Origin: Peptococcus simiae | GTDB taxonomy: Bacteria; Bacillota; Peptococcia; Peptococcales; Peptococcaceae | Assembly (NCBI RefSeq): GCF_046097595.1 | Contig: NZ_JBJUVG010000005.1 | Coordinates: 1-64,000 of the forward strand | Reading direction: 5' to 3' | Length of the DNA stretch: 64,000 nucleotides | In this document: positions 51,240 through 60,210 of the stretch, one piece after another | How positions within the stretch are numbered: the first letter of the stretch is position 1 | Layout: each line of letters starts with the position of its first letter | Translations under genes and position numbers: made by a program | The notes under the pieces: model-generated | The model's database searches: none | Told to the model about the DNA's origin: nothing | Seen by the model: only the letters and a program-made list of their open reading frames with translations

Positions 51240-51875
51240 TTACCTATAGTAGTTCAGTCCTTTTTCGATCCGGTCCATAATAAAGGCCACCAGGTAGTTC
51301 ATCGCATAATAGAAGACCGCCACCGCCAGATAAGGGCTCATGGAGGCTTCACGGGCCGCCATGGCCTTGGCGATAATAAAGGTCTCGCTGACGGAGATGA
51401 CCATGGCCAGGGAAGTATCCTTAACCAGGGTAATAACTTCGTTGGTAATAGAGGGCATGACCGTCTTCATGACCTGGGGCAGCTGAATTTTAAAGAAGGT
51501 CTGGGCCTTACTGAGGCCCAGCACCTCCGCTGCCTCCAACTGGCCCCGGGGAATGGCCTCAAAACCGCCCCGGTAGATTTCCGCAAAGTAGGCGGCATAG
51601 TTAAAGACAAAGGCCACAATGGCTGCTCGGAACCGGTCCGGTGATGAAAGGCCAAATAAGTAATAGGGCCCAAAATAAACAAACATCAATTGAAGCATGA
51701 GGGGCGTGCCCCGCATGACCGAGATATAGAAGGTCGTCAATAAACTGATGGGTTTAAAGCGCGACTTCTTCAGCAGCATAACGACAAAACCCAGGGGCAT
51801 CGCCAACACTAGGGTTATAAAGAATATAGCCAGTGTATTGCGAAACCCCTGAGATAATTCAATCAGCATATCCAT
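51240..51875 (-). CDS. Amino acid ABC transporter, permease
   Basis: 211 residues, HisM family with about five helices. VMRGTPLMLQLMFVYFG and the EAA loop LEAAEVLGLSKAQTFFKIQLPQ are clear. Only one permease gene, so probably a homodimer. The ribosome binding site is weak (GGTGG, 13 bases away), and a second ATG two codons in is possible. Confidence 0.92.
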   Translation of the reverse strand: MDMLIELSQGFRNTLAIFFITLVLAMPLGFVVMLLKKSRFKPISLLTTFYISVMRGTPLMLQLMFVYFGPYYLFGLSSPDRFRAAIVAFVFNYAAYFAEIYRGGFEAIPRGQLEAAEVLGLSKAQTFFKIQLPQVMKTVMPSITNEVITLVKDTSLAMVISVSETFIIAKAMAAREASMSPYLAVAVFYYAMNYLVAFIMDRIEKGLNYYR

Positions 51876-51913
51876 CCGTTAAGGTATCCACCACCTGTTA
51901 GAGTTTTTGGCAC

Positions 51914-52729
51914 TTACTTGCCGAGCAGGGTAATGTCTTCCTTGAAGTATTTTTCAGAGAGCTCTTTGAGCTTGCCTTCTTTGGCCAGTTCTTCAAGGGC
52001 TGCATCGACTTTCTTAGCCAGGTCTTCATTGCCGAGTTTGAAACCGACAGCGTATTCTTCTTCACTCATGGCTTCATCAAGGACTTTGAATTCCCGGCCC
52101 TGAGCGATATTATACCGCGCAACGACCTCATCCATCAAGACCGCATCACAAGAACCTTGTTCTAAGTCGGTTAAGGCGGTCATGTTTTCCGGTACCATGG
52201 TGACGGTGCCTAAAGAATCTTTAAAGTCCCCATTATCATTAAGGGCGTTTTCAGCGGTAGATCCCTGTTGTAGTTCGATGGTCTTGCCCTTTAAGTCCGC
52301 CAGAGCCTTAATATCGGAATCTTTTTTCACCACTAAAACCTGGCGGTTTTGCATGTAGGGTTTGCTGAAGGTGTACTTATCTTCCCGGCCGGTCATAGTG
52401 AAGCCGTTCCAAATGCAGTTGATATTGCCGGTATCTAATTCAGCATCTTTAGAATCCCAGTCAATGGGTTGTAAAGAGATGTCATAGCCCATTTTTTCAG
52501 CAGCCAGTTTGGCCAGTTCGATGTCAAAGCCAGTGAATTCACCCTTGGCATCCTTGAAGCCCATGGGCGGGAAGCTTTGGTCAAAACCGACAATTAAGGT
52601 CTCGTTACCGGAAGCTGCCGGCGCAGAGCTGTCACCGGCCGGGGCTGACGTATCGCCACCGCCGCCACCACAAGCTGTCAGGGCAAAGGCTGCCACCATA
52701 ATCATTGCTAAGATACTTTTCTTTTTCAT
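51914..52729 (-). CDS. Amino acid ABC transporter, substrate-binding lipoprotein
   Basis: 271 residues. Signal peptide MKKKSILAMIMVAAFALTAC with lipobox LTAC, then a GGGGGDTS linker. Family-3 binding fold: FDQSFPPMGFKD, GFDIELAKLAAEKMG, IWNGFTMTGREDKYTFS. Start 52729 has AAGGGGG upstream; the frame is open 14 codons further. Promoter on the minus strand: TTGCAA, 17 bases, TATCAT (about 52824-52791). Differs from the first system in lacking an ARG-box-like site; glutamine or cystine are possible cargo. Confidence 0.92.
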   Translation of the reverse strand: MKKKSILAMIMVAAFALTACGGGGGDTSAPAGDSSAPAASGNETLIVGFDQSFPPMGFKDAKGEFTGFDIELAKLAAEKMGYDISLQPIDWDSKDAELDTGNINCIWNGFTMTGREDKYTFSKPYMQNRQVLVVKKDSDIKALADLKGKTIELQQGSTAENALNDNGDFKDSLGTVTMVPENMTALTDLEQGSCDAVLMDEVVARYNIAQGREFKVLDEAMSEEEYAVGFKLGNEDLAKKVDAALEELAKEGKLKELSEKYFKEDITLLGK

Positions 52730-52865
52730 TCTTGGTATCCCCCTTGGATTTATTTTGCAAACATCTCTCATCGCTTTAGTTCGTTAACATGATAACATGC
52801 CCCTGGAAGGATTGCAACCCTTTATCGCTTTATTTGACTAAATTTTTTTTGCCAAGGCCCAAGCA

Positions 52866-52894
52866 TTGAAGAAAAGGCCCCTATATGGTATAAT
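52866..52894 (+). promoter_or_regulatory. Promoter of the tmRNA gene
   Basis: TTGAAG at 52866-52871, 17 bases, TATAAT at 52889-52894, placing initiation near 52901, a few bases before the mature 5' end. Confidence 0.75.
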
Positions 52895-52909
52895 AATGGC
52901 CTATCCTTC

Positions 52910-53261
52910 GGGGGTGTAATGGCTTCGACGGGGGATTGCAAGACCATTGCCTGCGTGTCGAGTTTGACCCGGCCTCGTAAAACGAGTCAAAACAATAACT
53001 GCTAAAAACAATAATTTAGCCTTCGCGGCGTAACACCCGTGAACTCTCTGCCTGCTGTGTCTGAGGTGCGGGACCGGAGAGCCAAATATCAGACTACCTG
53101 ACGGTCACTGCCGGATAGCCGCCGGGGAATTTTATCCGACTCGCCGCAAAAGCAACCTGATGACAGGTGGCTGCGCGGTTAAATCTTAAGTATGTCATCT
53201 ACACACGTAGACGGTTCTGGGATTGATCTTTCGGACAGGGGTTCGACTCCCCTCACCTCCA
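52910..53261 (+). ncRNA. ssrA: tmRNA (transfer-messenger RNA)
   Basis: 352 bases. The tRNA-like ends pair GGGGGTG (52910-52916) with CACCTCC (53254-53260), discriminator A 53261. The T-arm GGGTTCGACTCCC is next to it, and the 5' end has the usual GUAAUGGCUUCGACGGGG-type start. The tag frame begins at GCT 53001 and ends at TAA 53031-53033, giving the degradation tag AKNNNLAFAA. CCA is not encoded (the DNA reads CTCCATATT), so the 3' end is completed by the cca product. It frees stalled ribosomes and marks the unfinished proteins. Confidence 0.95.
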
Positions 53262-53292
53262 TATTAAGCAGTCATGATAAGGGAATAGGATT

Positions 53293-53325
53293 AAAGCCGC
53301 TGGCAATAGCGGCTTTTCTTTTTGG
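53293..53325 (+). terminator. tmRNA terminator
   Basis: AAAGCCGCT/AGCGGCTTT (53293-53301 with 53308-53316) followed by TCTTTTT. Confidence 0.8.
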
Positions 53326-53354
53326 CTTACACCGTCAACTCCAGCGCACTATCC

Positions 53355-53398
53355 AAAAAGGAGACCCTGCCTCAGAAATGAAGCCGGGTCTCCTTTTG
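53355..53398 (-). terminator. Terminator of the SulP gene
   Basis: AAAAGGAGACCC and GGGTCTCCTTTT (about 53356-53367 with 53386-53397) form a 12-bp stem with an 18-base loop; on the minus strand a short T-run follows. It is convergent with the tmRNA terminator. Confidence 0.7.
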
Positions 53399-53433
53399 AA
53401 TGCCTTGAAGCAAGGGGCCTTTCCCTCACGACC

Positions 53434-55113
53434 TTAATCGACCACCGGGGCCCTATCATCGACAGACCGCAAGATGGCCTGCTCGGCGCTGGGGTAGAGA
53501 TGGTCGCGGCCGATGATGTCTAAAAAGCCGCTCCGTTCCAGGTAACGCATAACAGCCGGTTGGACGCTGGAGACAGACAGCTGGGTCCCCTCCTCTTTTA
53601 GGTCTTCAGCCAGCTCCATAAGGGCCTGGACCCCTGACAGGTCGATGACCGGCACCCCCCGCATGGAGAGGATGATGACATCACTATGGGGCATGGTCCG
53701 CAGTTTATCCTTGAGCCGGTCGACGACCCCAAAAAAGAGGGTGCCGGTGATATAGACCACCCGGACTTCATTAATATCGGGCACCCGGTCCAGGCCCATG
53801 CCGATTTCCTTGAGCCGGGCATTGTCTACGTCGGCAATATTGATTTCCAGCCGGCTCATCCGGGCCACAATAAGGACCAGGGAAAAAACCACGCCGATGA
53901 TAATGGCCTGGGTCAGGTCCAAGAGCACGGTCGCTGCCAGGGTAATGGTAAACTTGGCAATGCCGCTTTTAAAGCGGTGGGAAAAGATAAAACGGATATT
54001 GGACCAGTCATTCATCCGCCAGGCAGTGACCATAAGGATGCCTGCCAGAGCGGATAGGGGAATGGCGGACATAACTGGGGTGAGGATAAACATGGATAAA
54101 AGGAGGATAATGCTATGGATAATCCCGGTGAGCCTGGTCCGGCAGCCGGACTTAATGGCCACTGAGGTCCGGGCGATGGCTGCTGTCGCCGGAATCCCTC
54201 CAAAGAAGGGGATGACCAGGTTGCCGATGCCTTGGGCGACCAGCTCCCGGTTACTCTTGAGCCGCTCGTCGGTCATTTTTTCCGCCGAGGCCCCACAGAG
54301 GAGGCTTTCAACCATACATAGGAGGGCAATGGACAGGGCCGGCATCAGATAATGGGGCCAGGCCAGGGGGTTCAGGTCGGCGAGGGTCAGCCGGTCCTCG
54401 AGCAAGAGGGTCCGGGGAATATCACCGACGACGGGCAGCTCCCAGTGGAAAATCCCCTGAAAGACCAGGACGGCCACCAGGGCGATAAGGCTGGAAGGCA
54501 GGACAGCATTCCATTTTTTAGGCCAGGCAGCCATGAGAAAGATGACCCCCAGGCCGATGGCAGTGGTTTTCACATCCGGTACGGCCCCGGTTTGAATATA
54601 AGAGGCCACTTTTAAGAGGGCCAGGTCGCCTTCCGATTGGAGGCCCAAAAAGTTATCCAGCTGGCCCAGGGCAATGACCGCTGCAATCCCGGAAGTAAAA
54701 CCGGTAATAACCGAGGAGGGCACAAAGGCAATAAGCCGGCCCAGGCGGAAAAGTCCGGCTAAGACCAGAAGAATTCCTGCCAAAAAGCCGGCCACCAAGA
54801 CACCGGTGAGCCCTTCTTTGGCAACCAGGGACAGTAAAATGGCCATCATGGCCCCGGTCGGTCCGGATATCTGGTAACTGGCCCCGGACAGGCTGCTGAT
54901 GACCAGGCCGCCAATGACCGCCGTCACGAGGCCGGCGGCGGCCGAAGCCCCGGCCCCAACGCCAAAGGCCAGGGCCAGGGGCAGGGCCACCGCTGCAACG
55001 GTAATACCGGCCATGACATCCTGAGAAAAAGCCGCCCCATTATAGGCCCTAAACTCCCGTCTCAAGTCCTGTGCATACTCCCGGCACAGGGTCCAAGCAT
55101 AAAATTCTCTCAA
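53434..55113 (-). CDS. SulP family anion transporter with STAS domain
   Basis: 559 residues. About 10-12 helices from residue 30 on (DVMAGITVAAVALPLALAFG is the SulP entry signature; ISGPTGAMMAIL follows), then a cytosolic STAS domain (about 450-545) with VVYITGTLFFGVVD and SMRGVPVIDLSGVQAL. It carries sulfate, bicarbonate or another anion; cargo cannot be told. Start is TTG 55113 with AGGGG upstream, which leaves the expected N-terminal tail before helix 1. A downstream ATG would cut into the first helix. Confidence 0.9.
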   Translation of the reverse strand: MREFYAWTLCREYAQDLRREFRAYNGAAFSQDVMAGITVAAVALPLALAFGVGAGASAAAGLVTAVIGGLVISSLSGASYQISGPTGAMMAILLSLVAKEGLTGVLVAGFLAGILLVLAGLFRLGRLIAFVPSSVITGFTSGIAAVIALGQLDNFLGLQSEGDLALLKVASYIQTGAVPDVKTTAIGLGVIFLMAAWPKKWNAVLPSSLIALVAVLVFQGIFHWELPVVGDIPRTLLLEDRLTLADLNPLAWPHYLMPALSIALLCMVESLLCGASAEKMTDERLKSNRELVAQGIGNLVIPFFGGIPATAAIARTSVAIKSGCRTRLTGIIHSIILLLSMFILTPVMSAIPLSALAGILMVTAWRMNDWSNIRFIFSHRFKSGIAKFTITLAATVLLDLTQAIIIGVVFSLVLIVARMSRLEINIADVDNARLKEIGMGLDRVPDINEVRVVYITGTLFFGVVDRLKDKLRTMPHSDVIILSMRGVPVIDLSGVQALMELAEDLKEEGTQLSVSSVQPAVMRYLERSGFLDIIGRDHLYPSAEQAILRSVDDRAPVVD

Positions 55114-55267
55114 TCACTGCACCCCTTTTAATTATCGAAACGTACTCATAAAAAGCGCTATAGACTATATCTAGTATCCCCTATCTAAGGAAAAAAAGCA
55201 AATTTTAACCCTGTCTTGACCCGGCTTAGGCTTTTGCAAAAAGATAATAAACCCGTAAGGGCTAAAT

Positions 55268-55303
55268 GAAAAAGGCGCCCACCTTTCAGTGGACGCCTTT
55301 TGA
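55268..55303 (-). terminator. Terminator of the clpC operon
   Basis: Minus strand: AAAAGGCGTCCAC, short loop, GTGGGCGCCTTTTT with one mismatch in the stem. About 30 bases after the clpC stop. Confidence 0.8.
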
Positions 55304-55328
55304 TAGCCTGTTTTTATACAAGTGCTGC

Positions 55329-57779
55329 TTATTTTAAAACAATCTTATCGTCTACGTAGTCAACGGTAATGGTACTGCCTTCATCAAACTGCTTGGCCAG
55401 GATGGCATCGGAAAGGGGGTCTTCAATTTCATTTTGAATGGCCCGGCGCAGGGGGCGGGCGCCGTATTCCGGATCATAGCCAACTTCGCTGATGTGGGCT
55501 TGAGCGGCATCGGTTAATTCTAAGGAAAGGTCCATTTCTGCCAGCCGCTTGCGCAGGTCGCCGAGCATGAGGCCGACGATCTCTTTGAGCTGGTCTTTTT
55601 CCAGGGCATGGAAGACGACGGTATCATCAATCCGGTTGAGGAATTCAGGTCGGAAGACCTTTTTCACTGCATCCAGAACTTTTTTCTTCATGCTGCTGTA
55701 GTCTTTTTGGCTCTTATCTTCTCCATCGGCCAGGGTCGCAAAGCCCAGACCGCCGGCGCCTTTGATTTCCTTGGCCCCAATATTGGAGGTCATGATGATG
55801 ACGGTGTTCTTGAAGTCGACCACCCGGCCCTGGCTATCGGTGAGACGGCCATCGTCCAGGACTTGCAGGAGCAGGTTAAAGACGTCCGGATGGGCTTTTT
55901 CAATTTCATCTAAGAGGATGACGCTATAGGGTTTCCGGCGGACGGCTTCGGTCAGTTGGCCACCTTCCTCGTAACCAACGTATCCCGGAGGCGCCCCGGT
56001 GAGCCGACTGACGGCGAATTTTTCCATGTATTCACTCATGTCAATCCGGACCATGTTGTCTTCGTCATCGAAGAGGGCTTCGGCCAGGGCCTTGGCCAGT
56101 TCGGTTTTACCAACCCCGGTGGGCCCCAGGAAGAGGAAGCTGCCAATGGGCCGTTTGGGGTCTTTCAGGCCGGAATGGGCCCGGCGGACGGCCTTGGAAA
56201 CGGCGGTGACGGCTTCATCCTGGCCGATAACCCGTTCGTGCAGGAGGCTTTCCATATTGAGGAGCCGGTCGCTTTCCGTTTCGGTGAGCTTGGTGACCGG
56301 GACGCCACTCCAAGTGGAGACCACTTCGGCGACGTCTTCAGCATTAACTTCTTCCGCCTGGCCGGTCTGGCCCTTCTTCCATTCACCTTGGAGGTCCGCC
56401 AGTTTGTCCTTGGCGGCCTTTTCCTTGTCCCGGTATTCGGCAGCCTTTTCGTAGTCCTGGGCGGCGACAGCACTTTCTTTTTCTTGGGCATAGGTGCGGA
56501 TGTCGTTTTCCAGGTCCTTGACTTCCGGCGGAGCAGTATAGGCCTTTAGCCGGACTTTAGAGCAGGCTTCATCGATAAGGTCGATGGCCTTGTCCGGTAA
56601 CTGCCGGTCGGCAATGTAGCGGTCGGACAGGTGGACAGCGGCATCGATGGCTTCATCGGTAATAGTGACCTTGTGGTGGGCTTCATACTTGTCCCGGATT
56701 CCCTTTAAGATGTCAATGGATTCTTCCGGGCTGGGGGCATCCACCATAACGGGCTGGAAGCGGCGTTCCAGGGCGGCGTCTTTTTCGATGTGTTTGCGGT
56801 ATTCATCCAGGGTGGTGGCCCCAATGAGCTGGAGGTCACCCCGGGCCAGTTCAGGTTTTAAGATATTGGCGGCGTCCAGGGCCCCTTCTGCAGCGCCGGC
56901 ACCGATGATGGTGTGGAGCTCGTCAATGAAGAGGATGACGTCCTGCCGTTGCTTAACTTCTTCGACGACTTTTTTTAGCCGTTCTTCAAAGTCACCCCGG
57001 TACTTGCTCCCGGCAACCAGGTTACTCAGGTTCAGGGTGATGATTTGCTTGTCGCGCAGGAGTTCCGGCACATCGCCGGAAACAATGCGCTGGGCCAGTC
57101 CTTCAGCGATGGCGGTTTTACCAACGCCGGGTTCCCCGATGAGGGCGGGGTTATTCTTGGTCCGGCGGACCAGAATCTGGATGACCCTGTCGATTTCCTT
57201 TTGCCGGCCGATGACAGGGTCAATTTTCCCGTCTTTGGCGGCCTTGTTCAGGTTGGTGCCGAATTCTTCCAGGCCGCCGCCATTGCCGCCTTCAGGGACT
57301 TGCCCATCAGGACCGGGCATTTGGCTGGCGCCACCGGTTTGCCCACCGCCCAGGAGGGCGATAATCTGGGCCCGGACCTTGTCAGCGGTAATGCCCTGGT
57401 TGACCAGGACTTGGAAGGCCACCCCTTCCCCTTCGCGGATAATCCCCAAGAGGAGGTGTTCGGTGGCCACATAGTTGACGCCCCAACGGACGGCTTCATC
57501 CTTGGCCAGGTCGAAGACTTTTTTCACCCGGGGGGTGATCCGCAGCTGGTTGGGGTTGACCTGGCTAGAGCCCGGTTGAACCATCCGGCTGACATCCTGT
57601 TTAATGCGGTCGGCGTCTACCCCGAGAGATTCCAGGGCTTTAGCGGCCACGCCGTGGCCTTCATCTATAATCCCGAGCAGGAGATGCTCGGTGCCCACTG
57701 CCGGCTGGTGCATGGCAAGGGCTTCTTGTTGGGCCAAGGCAATGACTTGCATGGCTCTTTCAGTAAAGTTATTTAACAT
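55329..57779 (-). CDS. clpC: ATP-dependent Clp protease ATP-binding subunit ClpC
   Basis: 816 residues. Double N-domain (1-140), first AAA module with GEPGVGKTAIAEGLA and VILFIDELHTIIGAGAAEGA, middle UVR-like coiled-coil region (about 410-460), second AAA module with FLGPTGVGKTELAKAL and VILLDEIEKAHPDVFN. The adaptor and ClpP contact parts are present at the end (EIEDPLSDAIL). It unfolds proteins for ClpP. Last gene of ctsR-mcsA-mcsB-clpC; mcsB stops five bases upstream. Confidence 0.97.
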   Translation of the reverse strand: MLNNFTERAMQVIALAQQEALAMHQPAVGTEHLLLGIIDEGHGVAAKALESLGVDADRIKQDVSRMVQPGSSQVNPNQLRITPRVKKVFDLAKDEAVRWGVNYVATEHLLLGIIREGEGVAFQVLVNQGITADKVRAQIIALLGGGQTGGASQMPGPDGQVPEGGNGGGLEEFGTNLNKAAKDGKIDPVIGRQKEIDRVIQILVRRTKNNPALIGEPGVGKTAIAEGLAQRIVSGDVPELLRDKQIITLNLSNLVAGSKYRGDFEERLKKVVEEVKQRQDVILFIDELHTIIGAGAAEGALDAANILKPELARGDLQLIGATTLDEYRKHIEKDAALERRFQPVMVDAPSPEESIDILKGIRDKYEAHHKVTITDEAIDAAVHLSDRYIADRQLPDKAIDLIDEACSKVRLKAYTAPPEVKDLENDIRTYAQEKESAVAAQDYEKAAEYRDKEKAAKDKLADLQGEWKKGQTGQAEEVNAEDVAEVVSTWSGVPVTKLTETESDRLLNMESLLHERVIGQDEAVTAVSKAVRRAHSGLKDPKRPIGSFLFLGPTGVGKTELAKALAEALFDDEDNMVRIDMSEYMEKFAVSRLTGAPPGYVGYEEGGQLTEAVRRKPYSVILLDEIEKAHPDVFNLLLQVLDDGRLTDSQGRVVDFKNTVIIMTSNIGAKEIKGAGGLGFATLADGEDKSQKDYSSMKKKVLDAVKKVFRPEFLNRIDDTVVFHALEKDQLKEIVGLMLGDLRKRLAEMDLSLELTDAAQAHISEVGYDPEYGARPLRRAIQNEIEDPLSDAILAKQFDEGSTITVDYVDDKIVLK

Positions 57780-57783
57780 AAGC

Positions 57784-58857
57784 TCACGCCTCCTTTGTCG
57801 AATGATCGACAGGTAAGTGTAGTTGTTGTCTTAATTGACTGGCCCGGAGGGCATCCCTACCCGCTTCATCGGCCGGCTGGCCCTCTTTGAGCATGAGGTA
57901 GCCCGGCTGGGCGAGCAGGTAGGCCCGGTCGACTTGGGCCAGGCTGAGGGGGGCCAGGGTCCCGGTGGCTGCGCCCATCCGGAGGGGGGAGAGCAGCTTG
58001 TAGGCCTCGGCCGAACTCAGCCGGCGGGCATAGGCACAAATGCCGTAATTCCGCCAGATTTCATCTTCCAGGGCCAGGCCCCGGGATTTGTCCAGGTCTT
58101 CCCGGGCCTGGCGTTCGGCAGTGATTAACCGACGGGCGGCCCCTTCCAGGGTCCTGATGATGTCTTCTTCCGTCCGGCCCAGGCTTTGCTGGTTGGATAT
58201 CTGATAGAAGTCACCAACAGCCTCGCTGCCTTCGCCAAAGAGGCCCCGGACAGCTAGGCCCATCTGAGAGAAGTCTTGGATGAGCCGGAGGCCGCCGGTC
58301 AGCCGGAGGGCCGGCAGGTGGACCAAGACACTAGCCCGGAGCCCGGTGCCGATATTGGTCGGGCAGGCGGTCAGGTAGCCCAGCTTTTCATCAAAGGCGT
58401 AGGGGCTGGCGGCCCCCAGGCCATCATCCAGGGCATTGGCCCGCTGCCAGGCGGCGCCCAGATTCAGCCCCGGCTCAAAGACCTGGATCCGGAGCTGGTC
58501 TTCTTCATTGACCATGACCGAGACCCCGTCATCATCTGACAGCATGAGGGCCCGGTAGCGATCGTCATCCTTGGCCTGGTCAGGACTGATGAAGTGTTTT
58601 TCCACCAGGACCCGGCGGACCAGGGCCGACTGGCGGCTCAGGTCAATGAATTGGTAGCCGGGGTGGTCGCTGCAAAAGTCACTGATAATCTTCCAAACCC
58701 GGAGGGCACTTTCCCGGTCTTCCCGGTTGGGGAAGGGCTCGGCCTTAAAGTTCCGGGCCAGGCGGATCCGGGAGGACAGGACCACGTCCTTATCCGGCCC
58801 TTCACCGCTGGTCCAGGGGCTTTCCGGGGCCTGGAGCCGGTCGACTAAATCAGGCAT
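57784..58857 (-). CDS. mcsB: Protein arginine kinase McsB
   Basis: 357 residues, related to creatine/arginine kinases. VVLSSRIRLARNFKAEPFPN at the N-terminus, then VNEEDQLRIQVFEPGLNL with the catalytic acidic residue, and a central TACPTNIGTGLRASVLVHLPAL with the conserved Cys and nucleotide Arg. It phosphorylates arginines on CtsR and on proteins bound for ClpCP. Start 58857 has GGGAGGT upstream and overlaps the mcsA stop by eight bases; the frame is open 35 codons further, through mcsA. Confidence 0.95.
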   Translation of the reverse strand: MPDLVDRLQAPESPWTSGEGPDKDVVLSSRIRLARNFKAEPFPNREDRESALRVWKIISDFCSDHPGYQFIDLSRQSALVRRVLVEKHFISPDQAKDDDRYRALMLSDDDGVSVMVNEEDQLRIQVFEPGLNLGAAWQRANALDDGLGAASPYAFDEKLGYLTACPTNIGTGLRASVLVHLPALRLTGGLRLIQDFSQMGLAVRGLFGEGSEAVGDFYQISNQQSLGRTEEDIIRTLEGAARRLITAERQAREDLDKSRGLALEDEIWRNYGICAYARRLSSAEAYKLLSPLRMGAATGTLAPLSLAQVDRAYLLAQPGYLMLKEGQPADEAGRDALRASQLRQQLHLPVDHSTKEA

Positions 58858-59491
58858 CGCTGCCACCTCCCTGGTCTTGGTCTGTCTTATCTTCTGCTTG
58901 CTCGTTTTCCTTATTTTGATCAATGGGCGCCGCGGCCTGGTTTTCTTCGGCCCGGATTTCATCTCTTAATTCAGCTGCCCGTTCGTAATTTTCATTGGCA
59001 ATGGCCTCTTTTAAGGCCTGGCGCAACCGGTCAATGGCCCGCTTTTCACTGTAGGCGGTGCTGACTCCTTCCGGCACCTTGCCGACATGCTCGGTATGCC
59101 CGTGCAGCCGCCGCAGGAGGGGCGGGATCAAGTCGGAAAAGTGGTCGTAGCATTCGGCACAACCCAGGAGGCCATTTTGCTGGAAGGCCCGCCAGGTCAT
59201 CCCGCAGGAGGGACAGGGCAGGGGTTCTTGGGCCGATTGGCCGGCGGAAACAGCTGATTCCGGACTGCCGGTAAAAAAGCTATTCATCATCTGAGCCAGG
59301 TTAAAGGGCTCGTAGCCGTCATTAAAGAGCTGACTAAAGCCGCCAAGCTGAGATGTTGCCATGCCGACCTTACCCAGCGCCGCAGCGCAGTCTCCACAAA
59401 GGTGTTCTTCTGTCTTCTGACCATTGATCACTGAAACGGTATGGTATGTGGCTTGATTGTTATGACAATGTTGACAAAGCATCTCTGTCAC
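58850..59491 (-). CDS. mcsA: McsB activator McsA
   Basis: 213 residues. Three zinc-type Cys pairs are seen: LCQHCHNNQATYH, HLCGDCAAALG, and CPSCGMTWRAFQQNGLLGCAECY. A UVR domain (about 145-180: RLRQALKEAIANENYERAAELRDEI) follows, and an acidic tail. It binds and activates McsB and takes part in stress-induced release of CtsR. It lies between ctsR (5-base gap) and mcsB (overlap). Confidence 0.95.
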   Translation of the reverse strand: MTEMLCQHCHNNQATYHTVSVINGQKTEEHLCGDCAAALGKVGMATSQLGGFSQLFNDGYEPFNLAQMMNSFFTGSPESAVSAGQSAQEPLPCPSCGMTWRAFQQNGLLGCAECYDHFSDLIPPLLRRLHGHTEHVGKVPEGVSTAYSEKRAIDRLRQALKEAIANENYERAAELRDEIRAEENQAAAPIDQNKENEQAEDKTDQDQGGGSDA

Positions 59492-59496
59492 CCTTT

Positions 59497-59976
59497 CTAT
59501 TTTTCTTCGCTTTGGTTCATAGCGGTACAGGTTGCAATCAATTGTCTGAGCAAGTGGGCCCGTAAGGCTGAGGCTTTTGGCCCTTCAGGCAGGGTCATCA
59601 CCCGGTCCTTAAAGATGGACCCGAAGAGGTCCGCTGTCCGGGCCGGCAGGAGGTCTGCCTCGACCAGGCGTTTTAAGAGCCGCTCCCCTTCCCTTTCACT
59701 GATCGCATCACCGACAGCTTCCAGGAGGGCCTGCATATCATCCCGGCTTTCCAGGGGAATGGCTACAATACGGACATAACCGCCGCCGCCCCGCCGGGTC
59801 TCAACCAGGTAGCCATCCATTAATGAAAACCGGGTCGCTAGGACATAGTTAATCTGGGAAGGCACACAGTCAAAGAGTTCTGACAAGAGGCTCCGCTGAA
59901 TTTCTAGCATCCCGGCCTCCTGGTCTGCCAAACGTCTTTTCAGGTAAAGCTCAATCTCTTTGGATAAACTGGCCAC
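59497..59976 (-). CDS. ctsR: Transcriptional repressor CtsR
   Basis: 159 residues, normal for the family. N-terminal DNA-binding half with LLSELFDCVPSQINYVLATRFS and the beta-wing GYLVETRRGGGGYVRI whose Gly-rich tip senses heat. C-terminal half is the dimer/McsB part. It represses its own operon (and other clp genes) at GGTCAAA repeats, two of which lie in the upstream region. Confidence 0.96.
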   Translation of the reverse strand: MASLSKEIELYLKRRLADQEAGMLEIQRSLLSELFDCVPSQINYVLATRFSLMDGYLVETRRGGGGYVRIVAIPLESRDDMQALLEAVGDAISEREGERLLKRLVEADLLPARTADLFGSIFKDRVMTLPEGPKASALRAHLLRQLIATCTAMNQSEEK

Positions 59977-60037
59977 AAGCTCACCTCCTTTGTGGTATTC
60001 AGGCTTTTTATTTTTGACCTTCTCTGACGTTAACTAT

Positions 60038-60091
60038 ATTTTACCATCTTTGACCTTTCTTGTAAAGGGGCAAAGGTCAAAAAACGTCAAA
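60038..60091 (-). promoter_or_regulatory. ctsR promoter with CtsR boxes
   Basis: Minus-strand TTTACA (60066-60061), 17 bases, TAAAAT (60043-60038). A degenerate CtsR repeat, GGTCAAAGATGGTAAAA, overlaps spacer and -10. A close match to the CtsR site, GGTCAAAAAACGTCAAA (consensus RGTCAAANANRGTCAAA as I recall it), lies at 60075-60091 on the plus strand, just upstream of the -35 and toward uvrC. So the site may affect both divergent operons. Confidence 0.75.
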
Positions 60092-60210
60092 TTATTTTCA
60101 TTTTCTTTTATAACCGTCTGTCTCCTGCTTTAAACAGGATTTTTTCCCTGCCCTTTATCCCGTTCTATGGTATGATTAAATAACCGATAAGATGAAAGGA
60201 GGACCCTCTC

